Of a stretch of 64,000 nt of DNA, positions 18,136 to 26,407 are shown one piece after another. A program made the position numbers and the translations under genes. The stretch covers positions 175,212 to 239,211 of the forward strand of contig JAFEBH010000013.1 in the NCBI GenBank assembly GCA_018242765.1, in the 5' to 3' direction. Position 1 is the first letter of the stretch, and each line of letters starts with the position of its first letter. The stretch comes from Nitrospira sp. (GTDB lineage: Bacteria; Nitrospirota; Nitrospiria; Nitrospirales; Nitrospiraceae). The notes beneath the pieces were generated by a model. That model was not told where the DNA came from. It saw only the letters and a program-made list of their open reading frames with translations, and ran no database searches.

Positions 18136-19057
18136 CACAGTTTTACGGCCCATCCGCATCATTGAAGTCGGTCCGCGGGACGGACTGCAGAATGAATCGG
18201 ATATCGTCTCAACAGAGGCCAAGGTGTCATTTGTGGATGGTCTGTCAGAAACCGGTGTCACAGAGATCGAAGCCGGATCCTTCGTATCACCTCGAGCGAT
18301 CCCGCAATTGGCGGATTCCGACGAGGTGTTTCGGAAAATCAACCGCAAACTCGGTGTCGTCTATTCGGCATTGGTGCCAAACGAACGAGGATTGGAGCGG
18401 GCGAGAGCCGCGGCGGTGAATAAGATCGCGGTCTTTACGGCGGCCTCCGACATGTTCACCCGACGGAACATCAACTGTACGGTGAGCGAGTCGATCGAAC
18501 GGTTCAGGCCGGTGGTGTTCAGCGCAAAACGGGATGGCATGATGGTGCGCGGATACATTTCCACGGTGACCCATTGCCCCTTCGAGGGAACTGTTCAGCC
18601 GTCTCAGGTTCTGGACGTGATACGGATGGTGCTCGATCTGGGAGTCGATGAGATTTCGCTTGGGGACACTGTCGGAAAGGCGTCCCCCCGTGACATCCGG
18701 AAACTCTTGGATGAGATAGTGCCGCGCATTGACCGAAGCTGCCTCTCGCTTCACGTTCATGACACCTGCGGCATGGCGGTGGCCAATGTCCTGACCGCGT
18801 GGACGGAGTACGGCATCGAGACGTTTGACACGTCCGCCGGAGGACTAGGCGGGTGTCCTTATGCGCCGGGGGCGTCGGGGAACGTTGCGACGGAAGACGT
18901 GGTCTATGCCTTGAGAGCATCCGGCGCCTTGCTGACTGTGGATGAGCGGAAGGTCGTTGCGGCGGCAAGCAAGATCGGTGAGGCTCTGAACCGCCGACTG
19001 TCCTCGCGTTTATCGCAGGTACAGATAGAACAAACCGCGTATGAGGGGGCGGCATGA
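18113..19057 (+). CDS. Hydroxymethylglutaryl-CoA lyase
   Basis: 314 residues. The ATG at 18113 lies 23 bp inside the preceding gene. HMG-CoA lyase hallmarks are EVGPRDGLQNE near residue 20, EAGSFVSPRAIPQLAD, the metal-ligand motif LSLHVHDTCGMAVAN and the C-terminal loop GGLGGCPYAPGASGNVATED with its catalytic Cys. It cleaves HMG-CoA to acetoacetate and acetyl-CoA, the last dedicated leucine step. Acetoacetate is also the product of the tyrosine branch upstream. No acetoacetate:CoA transferase is in the window, so acetoacetate activation must rely on another locus or on one of the acyl-CoA ligases. Confidence 0.9.
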   Translation: MSLSERHSTVLRPIRIIEVGPRDGLQNESDIVSTEAKVSFVDGLSETGVTEIEAGSFVSPRAIPQLADSDEVFRKINRKLGVVYSALVPNERGLERARAAAVNKIAVFTAASDMFTRRNINCTVSESIERFRPVVFSAKRDGMMVRGYISTVTHCPFEGTVQPSQVLDVIRMVLDLGVDEISLGDTVGKASPRDIRKLLDEIVPRIDRSCLSLHVHDTCGMAVANVLTAWTEYGIETFDTSAGGLGGCPYAPGASGNVATEDVVYALRASGALLTVDERKVVAAASKIGEALNRRLSSRLSQVQIEQTAYEGAA

Positions 19058-19854
19058 GTCCTTTCGGTCCACACCCGTTCATGTGCGATATCCACGGTTT
19101 AGCGATCTTAGCTGAGCAGGTGAGGGCCGGAAACGTCCGCGCCGTATCACGCCTGATCTCTTTGTTGGAAAACCACCCGGGCGCGAGGGAAGCGTTGCGC
19201 CTGCTCAGCATCTCGCATAAGCCGGTGGTGATCGGGATTACGGGCTATCCAGGAGCCGGGAAAAGTACGCTTGTCGATCGCTTGGTAAGCTTCTATCGGC
19301 GGCAAGGTTTGAAAGTGGGGGTTCTGGCGGTCGATATCAGCAGTCCTGTCACGGGCGGTGCCCTACTGGGTGACCGTATCAGGATGCAGGAACATGCAGT
19401 GGATGACGGGGTCTATATCAGAAGCATGGCCACTCGTGGGCATCATGGAGGGCTTGCTCCAGCGACCGGCGACGCGAGGCTGGTACTGGAAGCAGCCGGA
19501 TATGAGGTGATCCTGATTGAGACCATCGGGGTCGGCCAGGATGAAATCGACATCGTCGATGTCGCGCATACCGTTGTGGCGGTGGTGGCACCGGGCCTTG
19601 GGGACGAAGTTCAAGCTATGAAGGCCGGACTCTTGGAAGTTGCGCATATCGTCGTCGTCAACAAAGGAGACCTTCCTGGCTTGGATCACACCTTACAGGA
19701 TTTGCTGGAATGGTGTCCGAATGTGTTGCGTGCGGTCGCGACGACAGGCGAGGGGATTGCGGAGCTTGCTGCCGCGATCACGGAGCATCAACAAGCCGGC
19801 GATGTTCGTCACGTCGAGAAAGCTTGGAATCGCTCACACTCGACTCAAGCTTAG
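19054..19854 (+). CDS. MeaB/ArgK-family GTPase (B12 mutase chaperone), C-terminally short
   Basis: 266 residues; the ATG overlaps the HMG-CoA lyase stop. G-protein motifs: Walker A GYPGAGKST at 64-72, VDISSPVTGGALLGDRIRM with the switch region, ETIGVGQDEIDIVD (Walker B/switch II) and base-specificity NKGD. MeaB-family proteins gate cofactor loading and rescue of adenosylcobalamin-dependent acyl-CoA mutases, including isobutyryl-CoA mutase. Usual length is 310-340 residues; here the end after the GTPase core (TTGEGIAELAAAI) is only about 20 residues, so the C-terminal dimerisation arm is missing. The Pro of the usual DPSSP is Ile here. It is probably the partner of IcmA/IcmB. Confidence 0.85.
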   Translation: MSPFGPHPFMCDIHGLAILAEQVRAGNVRAVSRLISLLENHPGAREALRLLSISHKPVVIGITGYPGAGKSTLVDRLVSFYRRQGLKVGVLAVDISSPVTGGALLGDRIRMQEHAVDDGVYIRSMATRGHHGGLAPATGDARLVLEAAGYEVILIETIGVGQDEIDIVDVAHTVVAVVAPGLGDEVQAMKAGLLEVAHIVVVNKGDLPGLDHTLQDLLEWCPNVLRAVATTGEGIAELAAAITEHQQAGDVRHVEKAWNRSHSTQA

Positions 19855-19872
19855 CTTGGTTTGGGAGGATGT

Positions 19873-20652
19873 ATGCCGCATCAATTATTGACGATCTCTC
19901 ACCATGTCGCGCGGATCACGCTCCATAATCCACCGGCCAACGTACTGAATCTTTCCGTGATCAAGGAGCTCAACCTGGTCTTGAATAAGTTGGAGGAAGA
20001 CGAGTATGTCCGAGTGGTGATGGTGACCGGTACGGGACGATTTTTCTGCGCGGGCGCCGACATCAATGAACTGGCTCATCTTCATACGGAGCGCGGCGGG
20101 TCGGAGTTCGCGTCTCGCGGACAGGCGCTTTTCAACCGCATTGAGCGGTCGGATAAACCGGTTCTTGCCGCGATCAACGGAACCTGTGTCGGTGGTGGTC
20201 TCGAACTCGCTCTGGCCTGCCATATTCGTGTAGCGGCCGCAGGTGCACTGTTGGGGTTGCCGGAAATCAAACTCGGTCTCATTCCCGGCTTCGGAGGAAC
20301 TCAGCGGTTGCCGCGAATCGTTGGGCCTTCCAAGGCGGCGGAAATGATTTTGACGGGGAAGACTGTCTCGGCGGAGGAGGCGTTGCGAATCGGTCTGCTG
20401 AGTCGAGTCGTACCGGCGCACGAGCTGATCACACAGGTTGAAACCATCGCAGCTTCAATGACCACGCAGGGGAAAACCGCGGTTGAGGCCGCACTCCATG
20501 CGATCAGGGGAGGAATCGACATCCCCCTGTCGGAAGGCCTGGCCAGGGAAGCAGAGTTATTCGGTCGGTTGTGCGTCTCTCCTGACAAGCAAGAAGCGGT
20601 GCAGGCATTTTTGGAAAAGCGACAACAGAAATTGGCCGAAACAGGAGCATGA
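19873..20652 (+). CDS. Enoyl-CoA hydratase (crotonase family)
   Basis: 259 residues from the ATG at 19873 (GGGAGG upstream; an earlier in-frame start at 19861 is less likely). Motifs: NPPANVLNLSVI, GTGRFFCAGADINEL, INGTCVGGGLELALACH and LPEIKLGLIPGFGGTQRLPR, with both catalytic Glu positions present (the latter in LPEIKLG). It is a standard short-chain enoyl-CoA hydratase. In this operon it is suited to convert crotonyl-CoA, formed from butyryl-CoA, to 3-hydroxybutyryl-CoA for the dehydrogenase at 11641, or tiglyl-CoA in isoleucine breakdown. The 50-codon remnant at 732-881 is from the same family. Confidence 0.87.
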   Translation: MPHQLLTISHHVARITLHNPPANVLNLSVIKELNLVLNKLEEDEYVRVVMVTGTGRFFCAGADINELAHLHTERGGSEFASRGQALFNRIERSDKPVLAAINGTCVGGGLELALACHIRVAAAGALLGLPEIKLGLIPGFGGTQRLPRIVGPSKAAEMILTGKTVSAEEALRIGLLSRVVPAHELITQVETIAASMTTQGKTAVEAALHAIRGGIDIPLSEGLAREAELFGRLCVSPDKQEAVQAFLEKRQQKLAETGA

Positions 20653-20712
20653 ATTCGTGAGGCGTCAAACGTGAGGGAAGAAGAGATGGCGTAGATCGAA
20701 AAGAGGCAGCCG

Positions 20713-22146
20713 ATGCTTTCAGATCGCCTCGCTCGATATTGCCGAACGTTGCGCTACGGCGATTTGCCGGATGTTGTTGTGTACGAAGTCAAACGGCGCG
20801 TGCTCGATAGTCTCGGCTGCGCGCTCGGCGCATGGAACGCACCGCCCTGCCTGGTCGCCCGTCGAGTTGCCGAGACTGTCAAGGTGCCGCATGGTGCCAC
20901 CGCGTGGGGCACGAACCATAAGACCCTTCCCGATCTCGCAACCTTCGCCAACGGCGGACTCGTTCGATATCTTGATTTCAACGACACCTATCTTTCCAAG
21001 GAACCGGCTCATCCCTCCGACAATATTCCGGCCATTGTCGCAGTCGGTGAGACCATCCATGCTTCGGGCAGGCAGGTAATTGAAGCCATCGCGCTTGCCT
21101 ATGAAGTGCAGTGCCGGCTCTGCGACGCCGCAGCGCTTCGCCCTCGCGGGTGGGATCATGTGACCTACGGCCCATTTTCGTCCGCTCTCGGTGCCGCGAA
21201 GCTCCTGAAACTTTCACACAAGCAGACCGTACAGGCCATCAATCTGGCCGGCATCGCCAATGTGGCGTTGCGACAGACGCGAGTGGGTGATGTATCGCTG
21301 TGGAAAGCCTGCGCATTCTCGAATGCCGCCCGCAACGGTGTGTTTGCCGCCATGTTGGCGCAGCTCGGCATGACAGGGCCATCGCCCATCTTCGAAGGTG
21401 AAAAGGGCTTCATGAAACTCGTTTCAGGGCCACTGGAGCTGACACTATTCGCCGCAGAACGTGGACAACCTTCTCGAACGGGTACAGATCAAGGCGGGAG
21501 GGGACGGTTCCCCGAGACCCAGTCCCCTCAATTCAAGATTCTGGACACCTCTATCAAGCAGTACCCAGTCGAGTATCACGCGCAGACCGCAGTCGAGGCG
21601 ACTGTGGTGCTTCGCAATGAGCTGATTGATGCCGAAGGAGCGCGTGCCATCGATCGTGTGACGGATGTTGAGATCGGGAGTTATGACGTGGCCATCGAAA
21701 TTATCGGTCGCGATCCTGAAAAATGGCAGCCGGCCACGAGGGAGACGGCTGATCATAGCTTTCCCTATTGCGTTGCCGTGGCATTGCTCTACGGTCACGT
21801 GACGCTGCAGTCATTCGGCTCAAAACGGTTGCAAGATCCAGCCGTACGAGACCTGATGAAAAAGATCCGTGTCGTGCCGCAGCCCGATTTCGTAGGGCGC
21901 TACCCGAACACCATGCCGACGCGGATCACGGTCAAGACCCAAGCGGGAAAAACCTACATCAGTCAAGTCGATGTGCCGGTAGGACATCCGGGCGATCCGA
22001 TGTCGGACAGGGATCTGGAAGCAAAGTTTCGCCGGTTAGCCGCCGGGAGACTGAATCGTCTCCGTATCGACCGGCTGATCGAATACGTGTGGAATCTTGA
22101 TCGGGTCAAGGACATCGGTACACTCATGCCATTGTTGAAGATCTGA
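20713..22146 (+). CDS. prpD: 2-methylcitrate dehydratase, MmgE/PrpD family
   Basis: 477 residues from the ATG at 20713 with GAGG five to eight bases before it. MmgE/PrpD signatures are VKRRVLDSLGCALGAW at the N-terminus, RYLDFNDTYLSKEPAHPSDNI (about 88-108) and the later segments KQYPVEYHAQTAVEA and DHSFPYCVAVALL. The enzyme dehydrates 2-methylcitrate to 2-methyl-cis-aconitate in propionyl-CoA breakdown. It is followed within 15 bp by prpB and then prpC, giving three of the four steps; hydration to 2-methylisocitrate would use a housekeeping aconitase. Length fits PrpD. Confidence 0.88.
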   Translation: MLSDRLARYCRTLRYGDLPDVVVYEVKRRVLDSLGCALGAWNAPPCLVARRVAETVKVPHGATAWGTNHKTLPDLATFANGGLVRYLDFNDTYLSKEPAHPSDNIPAIVAVGETIHASGRQVIEAIALAYEVQCRLCDAAALRPRGWDHVTYGPFSSALGAAKLLKLSHKQTVQAINLAGIANVALRQTRVGDVSLWKACAFSNAARNGVFAAMLAQLGMTGPSPIFEGEKGFMKLVSGPLELTLFAAERGQPSRTGTDQGGRGRFPETQSPQFKILDTSIKQYPVEYHAQTAVEATVVLRNELIDAEGARAIDRVTDVEIGSYDVAIEIIGRDPEKWQPATRETADHSFPYCVAVALLYGHVTLQSFGSKRLQDPAVRDLMKKIRVVPQPDFVGRYPNTMPTRITVKTQAGKTYISQVDVPVGHPGDPMSDRDLEAKFRRLAAGRLNRLRIDRLIEYVWNLDRVKDIGTLMPLLKI

Positions 22147-22161
22147 ATTACAAGATCAGTG

Positions 22162-23079
22162 ATGATGGATATGAAAAAGGATTCACAAACTCAGACAAAG
22201 GCAGCTCGCCTGCGTGAGTTGCTGGCCGCACGCACCCTCGCTATACCGGGTGCGTTCAACGCGCTGGTCGCGAAACAAGTCGAACGGGCTGGCTACGAGA
22301 CCGTGTATGTCTCTGGGGCGGCGATCTCCGCTTGCCGTGGAGTGCCGGATATCGGGCTTCTCACGCTCAGCGAGATGGCCGGCGAAGCAGGAAGGATTGC
22401 TAAAGCCGTGTCAATTCCGACCATCGTCGATGCCGATACGGGCTATGGCGGTCCGGAGGAGACTGCGGAAGCAGTGAGGGTGTTCGAAGAAAACGATCTT
22501 GCGGGCATGCAGATTGAAGATCAAGAAACAGCCAAGAAGTGCGGGCATCTTTCCGGGAAACTTCTGGTATCTGTTGACGAAATGGTGGCGAAGATCGAGG
22601 CGGCTGTGCATGCGAAAAGAGATCGGGATTTCATGATCGTCGCCCGCACCGATGCCCGCGCGGTGGAGGGAGTGGAGGCTGCTATTCAACGTGCCGCGAC
22701 GTATGCGAAGGCCGGTGCGGATGCACTGTTCCCGGAGGCGCTAGAGTCCGCCGAAGAGTTTCGAGTCTTCGCCCGCGAAATCCAGGAGGAAGGAGTCACC
22801 GTTCCGTTGATCGCCAATATGACGGAGTTTGGTAAAACGCCACTGTTGAGCGTCGAAGAATTCGAGAGGCTAGGGTATCGCGGCGTACTTTTCCCCGTGA
22901 CGGGGTTGCGGACAGCCTTGCAAGCCATCAATAGGTTGCTGGCTGAACTGAAGCTGTTCGGGTCTCAGAAGGACTGGCTCCATCACATGATGACGCGACG
23001 AGAACTGTACGCGCTGCTCCGGTACACGGACCCTCATGAGCACCGGGAAGGGAGGACCAATGAGCATGGTCATAAATGA
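22162..23079 (+). CDS. prpB: 2-methylisocitrate lyase
   Basis: About 305 residues; the start is uncertain among GTG 22159, ATG 22162, ATG 22165 and ATG 22171, none with a clear ribosome-binding site. ICL/PEP-mutase superfamily motifs: PGAFNALVAKQ, YVSGAAISACRGVPD, IVDADTGYGG (metal-binding Asp residues) and the active-site Cys motif ETAKKCGHLSGK (usual form KKCGH or KRCGH). It cleaves 2-methylisocitrate to pyruvate and succinate. The 3' end overlaps prpC by 20 bp. Together with prpC and prpD it gives a propionyl-CoA outlet that does not need methylmalonyl-CoA mutase. Confidence 0.9.
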   Translation: MMDMKKDSQTQTKAARLRELLAARTLAIPGAFNALVAKQVERAGYETVYVSGAAISACRGVPDIGLLTLSEMAGEAGRIAKAVSIPTIVDADTGYGGPEETAEAVRVFEENDLAGMQIEDQETAKKCGHLSGKLLVSVDEMVAKIEAAVHAKRDRDFMIVARTDARAVEGVEAAIQRAATYAKAGADALFPEALESAEEFRVFAREIQEEGVTVPLIANMTEFGKTPLLSVEEFERLGYRGVLFPVTGLRTALQAINRLLAELKLFGSQKDWLHHMMTRRELYALLRYTDPHEHREGRTNEHGHK

Positions 23080-24238
23080 TTCTCTCGTGATCAAAGTGAA
23101 AGACGGTCCTGCGTATAGCCCCGGACTTGAAGGAGTGATCGCCGGCGAATCGGCTCTCTGCCTCGTCGATGAAGAAGAAGCCGGTCTTCTCTATCGAGGG
23201 TACCCGATCCGCGAGTTGGCGGAGCACAGCACGTTTGAGGAGGTCGCCTATCTGCTGCTGTTCGGCCATCTGCCGAATCAAAAAGAGCTGATAGCGTTCG
23301 CAGCGGACCTCGTTAAAAATGCCGCCCTCCCTCGTCTCCTCGACATATTCCTCAGTGCAGTACCTTCCGGCTCACACCCAATGGATATCGTCCGAACGGG
23401 TGTGTCACTGCTGGGTATAGTCGATCCGGATACAGTCGATCACTCTCACGAGGCCAACGTTCGGAAGTCCGTCCGACTGATGGCGCAAATCCCCCTGTTG
23501 GTCGCGACCTCCCATCGGCTCATGAACGGCAAACCTCGCGTCCGGCCACGGGAGGATCTGACCTTTGCGGAGAATCTCTTGTATCTCCTCACCGACCGGA
23601 AGGGGGATGATCAGGCAAAAGCCATGGCTCGGGTCCTTGACGTCTCCCTCACGTTGTATGCCGAACACGAATTCAACGCATCCACGTTCGCCGCTCGTGT
23701 CACGGCGTCGACGATGACGGATCTGTACTCGGCCATTACTTCCGCGACTGGGGCGCTCAAGGGGCCGCTCCATGGCGGGGCTAACGAAGCGGTGGCCGAA
23801 ATGTTTCTCGATATCGGCAGCCGTGAACGGGCGGAAACATGGGTGCGAGACGCTCTTGTGAAAAAACACCGGATCATGGGTTTCGGTCACCGCGTGCTCA
23901 AGAAAGGCGACGCTCGTTCAGCCATCATTCAACGGCATGCCGAATCGTTGAGCCGGATGTGCGGCGACCACCGATGGTATGAGATTGCGACGACCGTCGA
24001 TCATGTCATGCAGCGTGAAAAAGGCCTTCATCCCAATCTCGATTTTTACACCGCGGTCGCCTACCTGTTGATGGCGATCCCTCCTGCTTTTTACACGCCG
24101 TTGTTCGTCTGCTCGCGCATTACCGGATGGTGTGCGCATGTCATCGAACAACAGGATCACAACCGGTTGATGAGACCCCGCGCACTCTACAGGGGGCCGT
24201 CAAGAAGAGAATATGTTCCCCTTGATCGCCGTACCTGA
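23060..24238 (+). CDS. prpC: 2-methylcitrate synthase (citrate synthase family)
   Basis: 392 residues from the ATG at 23060 with GGGAGG four bases upstream; the longer frame to 23036 lies deeper in prpB. Catalytic residues are visible: His in GALKGPLHGGANEA, His in IMGFGHRVLKKGD and Asp in GLHPNLDFYTA, with Arg in GHRV. The N-terminus (GLEGVIAGESALCLVDEE) and length match the short citrate/2-methylcitrate synthases. Context with prpB and prpD supports condensation of propionyl-CoA and oxaloacetate, possibly also acetyl-CoA. Its last 30 codons are the first copy of a 91-bp tandem repeat that continues into the next gene. Confidence 0.9.
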   Translation: MSMVINDSLVIKVKDGPAYSPGLEGVIAGESALCLVDEEEAGLLYRGYPIRELAEHSTFEEVAYLLLFGHLPNQKELIAFAADLVKNAALPRLLDIFLSAVPSGSHPMDIVRTGVSLLGIVDPDTVDHSHEANVRKSVRLMAQIPLLVATSHRLMNGKPRVRPREDLTFAENLLYLLTDRKGDDQAKAMARVLDVSLTLYAEHEFNASTFAARVTASTMTDLYSAITSATGALKGPLHGGANEAVAEMFLDIGSRERAETWVRDALVKKHRIMGFGHRVLKKGDARSAIIQRHAESLSRMCGDHRWYEIATTVDHVMQREKGLHPNLDFYTAVAYLLMAIPPAFYTPLFVCSRITGWCAHVIEQQDHNRLMRPRALYRGPSRREYVPLDRRT

Positions 24239-24320
24239 CCTCATCGCACGGGTATGGTTGATTACGCTGTATGCTCTCTATACGGGACCATCAAGGAAAG
24301 AATATGTCTCTATTAATTGA
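24213..24320 (+). other. Small ORF from repeat copy 1 (35 codons)
   Basis: Starts at the ATG in the first 91-bp copy, inside the end of prpC in another frame, and reads MFPLIAVPDLIARV and then ALYTGPSRKEYVSIN before TGA. The second half is a near-perfect citrate-synthase tail out of frame with prpC itself. A purine-rich AAGAAGAGA precedes the start. Probably a relic of the duplication; expression is unknown. Confidence 0.3.
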
Positions 24321-24420
24321 CGCACCTGACCCCATCGCACGGGCACGGTTGGTGAGGCTGCGTGCTCTCTACAGGGAAGCATTGAGGAGGGAACATGTCT
24401 CCATTAGTTGTCGTGCCTGA
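24304..24420 (+). other. Small ORF from repeat copy 2 (38 codons)
   Basis: Starts at the ATG of the second copy (AAGGAAAG upstream), reads MSLLIDAPDPIARARLV and ends ALRREHVSISCRA before TGA at 24418, overlapping the real start of the ligase gene by 26 bp. Its N-terminus parallels the first residues of the ligase (MSPLVVVPEHIAQAR). It could couple translation from prpC to the ligase, or be inert. Confidence 0.3.
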
Positions 24421-26110
24421 ACATATTGCGCAGGCACGGAAAGTCGGAGGTCTGTGTCCTGCGCTTCAGTGGAACTCGTTCGCCGACTTCTTTAAATCCC
24501 GTGTCTACGATCCTTCCTTAGTCAATCGCACGCTCTTGACCTATTGCGACGACGATCTGGCTGTCCGCTACTCCTACAGCTATGCGGAATTCGGGATGGT
24601 CGTCCACCTGGTCGCTTCGTTTCTCCATGACCAGGTGGGCCTAAGACGAGGGGACCGGCTGGCGATGATGCTCTTCAATCACGACATGACCGTGATGCTG
24701 TACTTTGCGGCGTGGGTACTGGGTGTCACGATCGTCCCGATCAACATCGAGGAGTCCACCGATAAGAAGGGCTACATCCTCGAACATTCCGAAGCCTCAA
24801 CCGTCTGTTGCTGGTATGGCCTTCTTGAAGAAGTGAAAGACCTTCAACGAGAACTTCCGGCCTTACGACAGGTGATTGCGTTGAATGATGATGGTTTCGT
24901 AGAAGGTCCGAAGCATCGGTCGAGTGCCAAGATGACAGCACCCCACTCATCCTTGGGCCCAACATCTCACGCCCCCGGTCTCGAAGACGAAGCGCTCATC
25001 GTCTATACCTCGGGGACCACTGGTCCGCCCAAAGGGGTGGTCCTCACCGTAGAGAATTTGCTTCTCGATGCCGATGCGATCACCGACTGGCATCAGTTTG
25101 GGGCAGACGACCGCTTGATGTGTGTGCTCCCGATTCATCATGTGAACGGGACGGTCGTCACACTGGTCACACCGTTCTATTGCAAAGGCAGCATCGTCCT
25201 GAATCGTAAGTTCAAAAGCGCTACATTCTGGCGGAGATTACACGAAGAGCGGGTCACCTGCGTCAGCGTCGTTCCGACGTTGCTTGAATTTCTCCTCGAT
25301 GCGAATGACGATGTGACTGCATACAAACTCGATCATTTCGGCGGATTCATTTGCGGGGCAGGGCCGCTGCTCAAGGACACCGCCTTACGGTTTGAAGACC
25401 GATTCGGTTTTCTGATTCGCCATGGGTACGGTTTGTCCGAAACGACCTGCTATTCCTGTTTTCTGCCGAATGATCTGTCGCGCAATGAACATCGCCACTG
25501 GATCGGAGACTACGAGTTTCCCTCGATCGGAGTCCCTCTCCGGCACAATTCGATGGCAATTCTGAGCGATGATGGGCAACCGCTGCCGGAAATGGCGAGA
25601 GGAGAAATTGGCATCCGTGGCGGAACCGTCTGTGCCGGCTACTTCAAGTGCGACGACGCCAACGAGGCGGCGTTTCAATGGGGCTGGTTCCGATCTGGAG
25701 ACGAGGGGTTCTATGTCCGAGATCAGGCAGGGAGGCCATTTTTCTTCATTTCGGGCCGTCTCAAGGAACTCATTATCCGCGGTGGGGTGAATATTGCTCC
25801 ACTTGAAATCGACGAGGTGTTACAGACTCATCCTCTCGTCCGATTCGCGATGGCTGTGCCGTTTGAGCATCGGTACTATGGAGAGGAGGTTGCCGCCTAT
25901 GTGGTACTCCGAGACGGAGGTGCTCCCCCCACGGAAGCCGAGTTGCTCGTTCACTGCCGTCGACGGCTTCCGCTCTCAAAATGTCCGAAGGTCATCCACT
26001 TTGGACACGAAGTTCCCTATACCTCGACCGGCAAACCCAAACGACTGGAATTAAAGACCCGTCTTGCTCCTCTATTGGCAGCCTATCGCGATCATCAATT
26101 CAAGGCGTAG
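24395..26110 (+). CDS. Acyl-CoA synthetase (AMP-binding), substrate unknown
   Basis: 571 residues from the ATG at 24395 with GAGGAGGG five bases upstream. Adenylation motifs: IVYTSGTTGPPKGVVLT (about 205-221), LPIHHVNGT, HGYGLSETTCYS, GWFRSGDEGFY, FISGRLKELIIRGGVNIAPLEID and the C-terminal lysine in PYTSTGKPKRLELK. It makes an acyl-CoA from a carboxylic acid via acyl-AMP. As the last gene of the operon it may activate propionate, a branched-chain acid or acetoacetate. About the first 20 residues (MSPLVVVPEHIAQARKVGG) derive from the tandem repeat shared with the prpC tail, so the N-terminus may be a recent addition. Confidence 0.82.
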   Translation: MSPLVVVPEHIAQARKVGGLCPALQWNSFADFFKSRVYDPSLVNRTLLTYCDDDLAVRYSYSYAEFGMVVHLVASFLHDQVGLRRGDRLAMMLFNHDMTVMLYFAAWVLGVTIVPINIEESTDKKGYILEHSEASTVCCWYGLLEEVKDLQRELPALRQVIALNDDGFVEGPKHRSSAKMTAPHSSLGPTSHAPGLEDEALIVYTSGTTGPPKGVVLTVENLLLDADAITDWHQFGADDRLMCVLPIHHVNGTVVTLVTPFYCKGSIVLNRKFKSATFWRRLHEERVTCVSVVPTLLEFLLDANDDVTAYKLDHFGGFICGAGPLLKDTALRFEDRFGFLIRHGYGLSETTCYSCFLPNDLSRNEHRHWIGDYEFPSIGVPLRHNSMAILSDDGQPLPEMARGEIGIRGGTVCAGYFKCDDANEAAFQWGWFRSGDEGFYVRDQAGRPFFFISGRLKELIIRGGVNIAPLEIDEVLQTHPLVRFAMAVPFEHRYYGEEVAAYVVLRDGGAPPTEAELLVHCRRRLPLSKCPKVIHFGHEVPYTSTGKPKRLELKTRLAPLLAAYRDHQFKA

Positions 26111-26403
26111 AGGCTATAGAAAACCAGTAATTATATCTTATAGCCACTCACCGATCATGAAACCTCCATTCAGTAATGCGAAGACCAGAATCCCGGATGT
26201 GGAGGCCATGCATGTTGATAGCAAGAATGAGCAGTGACTGAGCGTGAAGATAAGTGTTGATGGCCTTGACGCGCCCATCAACGGAAAGTTTCTCCTAAAT
26301 GTGATGCAGGGCGAGTCTTCACGGCCTCGATTGAGACGCGATGCGATACGCCGTATTTCCTTAGCGGTGACTGGACAGGGAAACCTTCTCTTCTTTTACG
26401 ACG
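26111..26403. other. Intergenic stretch after the catabolic operon
   Basis: No gene is supported. Just after the ligase stop the sequence contains GGCTATA and TATAGCC about 20 bases apart (26112-26145), which could form a 7-bp stem ending transcription, though no T-run follows. The remaining frames are short and have no recognisable motif. Confidence 0.4.
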
Positions 26404-26407
26404 CCCT

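Larger units (their letters stand above)
24165..24455 (+). repeat. 91-bp imperfect tandem repeat across prpC end and ligase start (three copies)
   Basis: Corresponding ATG triplets at 24213, 24304 and 24395 are exactly 91 bp apart, as are the CTCTA words at 24185, 24276 and 24367. Copies diverge by roughly 20-30 percent. Each unit encodes, in one frame, a citrate-synthase C-terminus (copy 1 ALYRGPSRREYVPLD in prpC, copy 2 ALYTGPSRKEYVSIN then stop, copy 3 ALYREALRREHVSIS) and, in another frame, a start with MSPLVVVP-like residues and a purine-rich ribosome-binding site. Because 91 is not a multiple of three, the frames rotate between copies. The unit looks like a duplicated gene junction. Confidence 0.85.
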
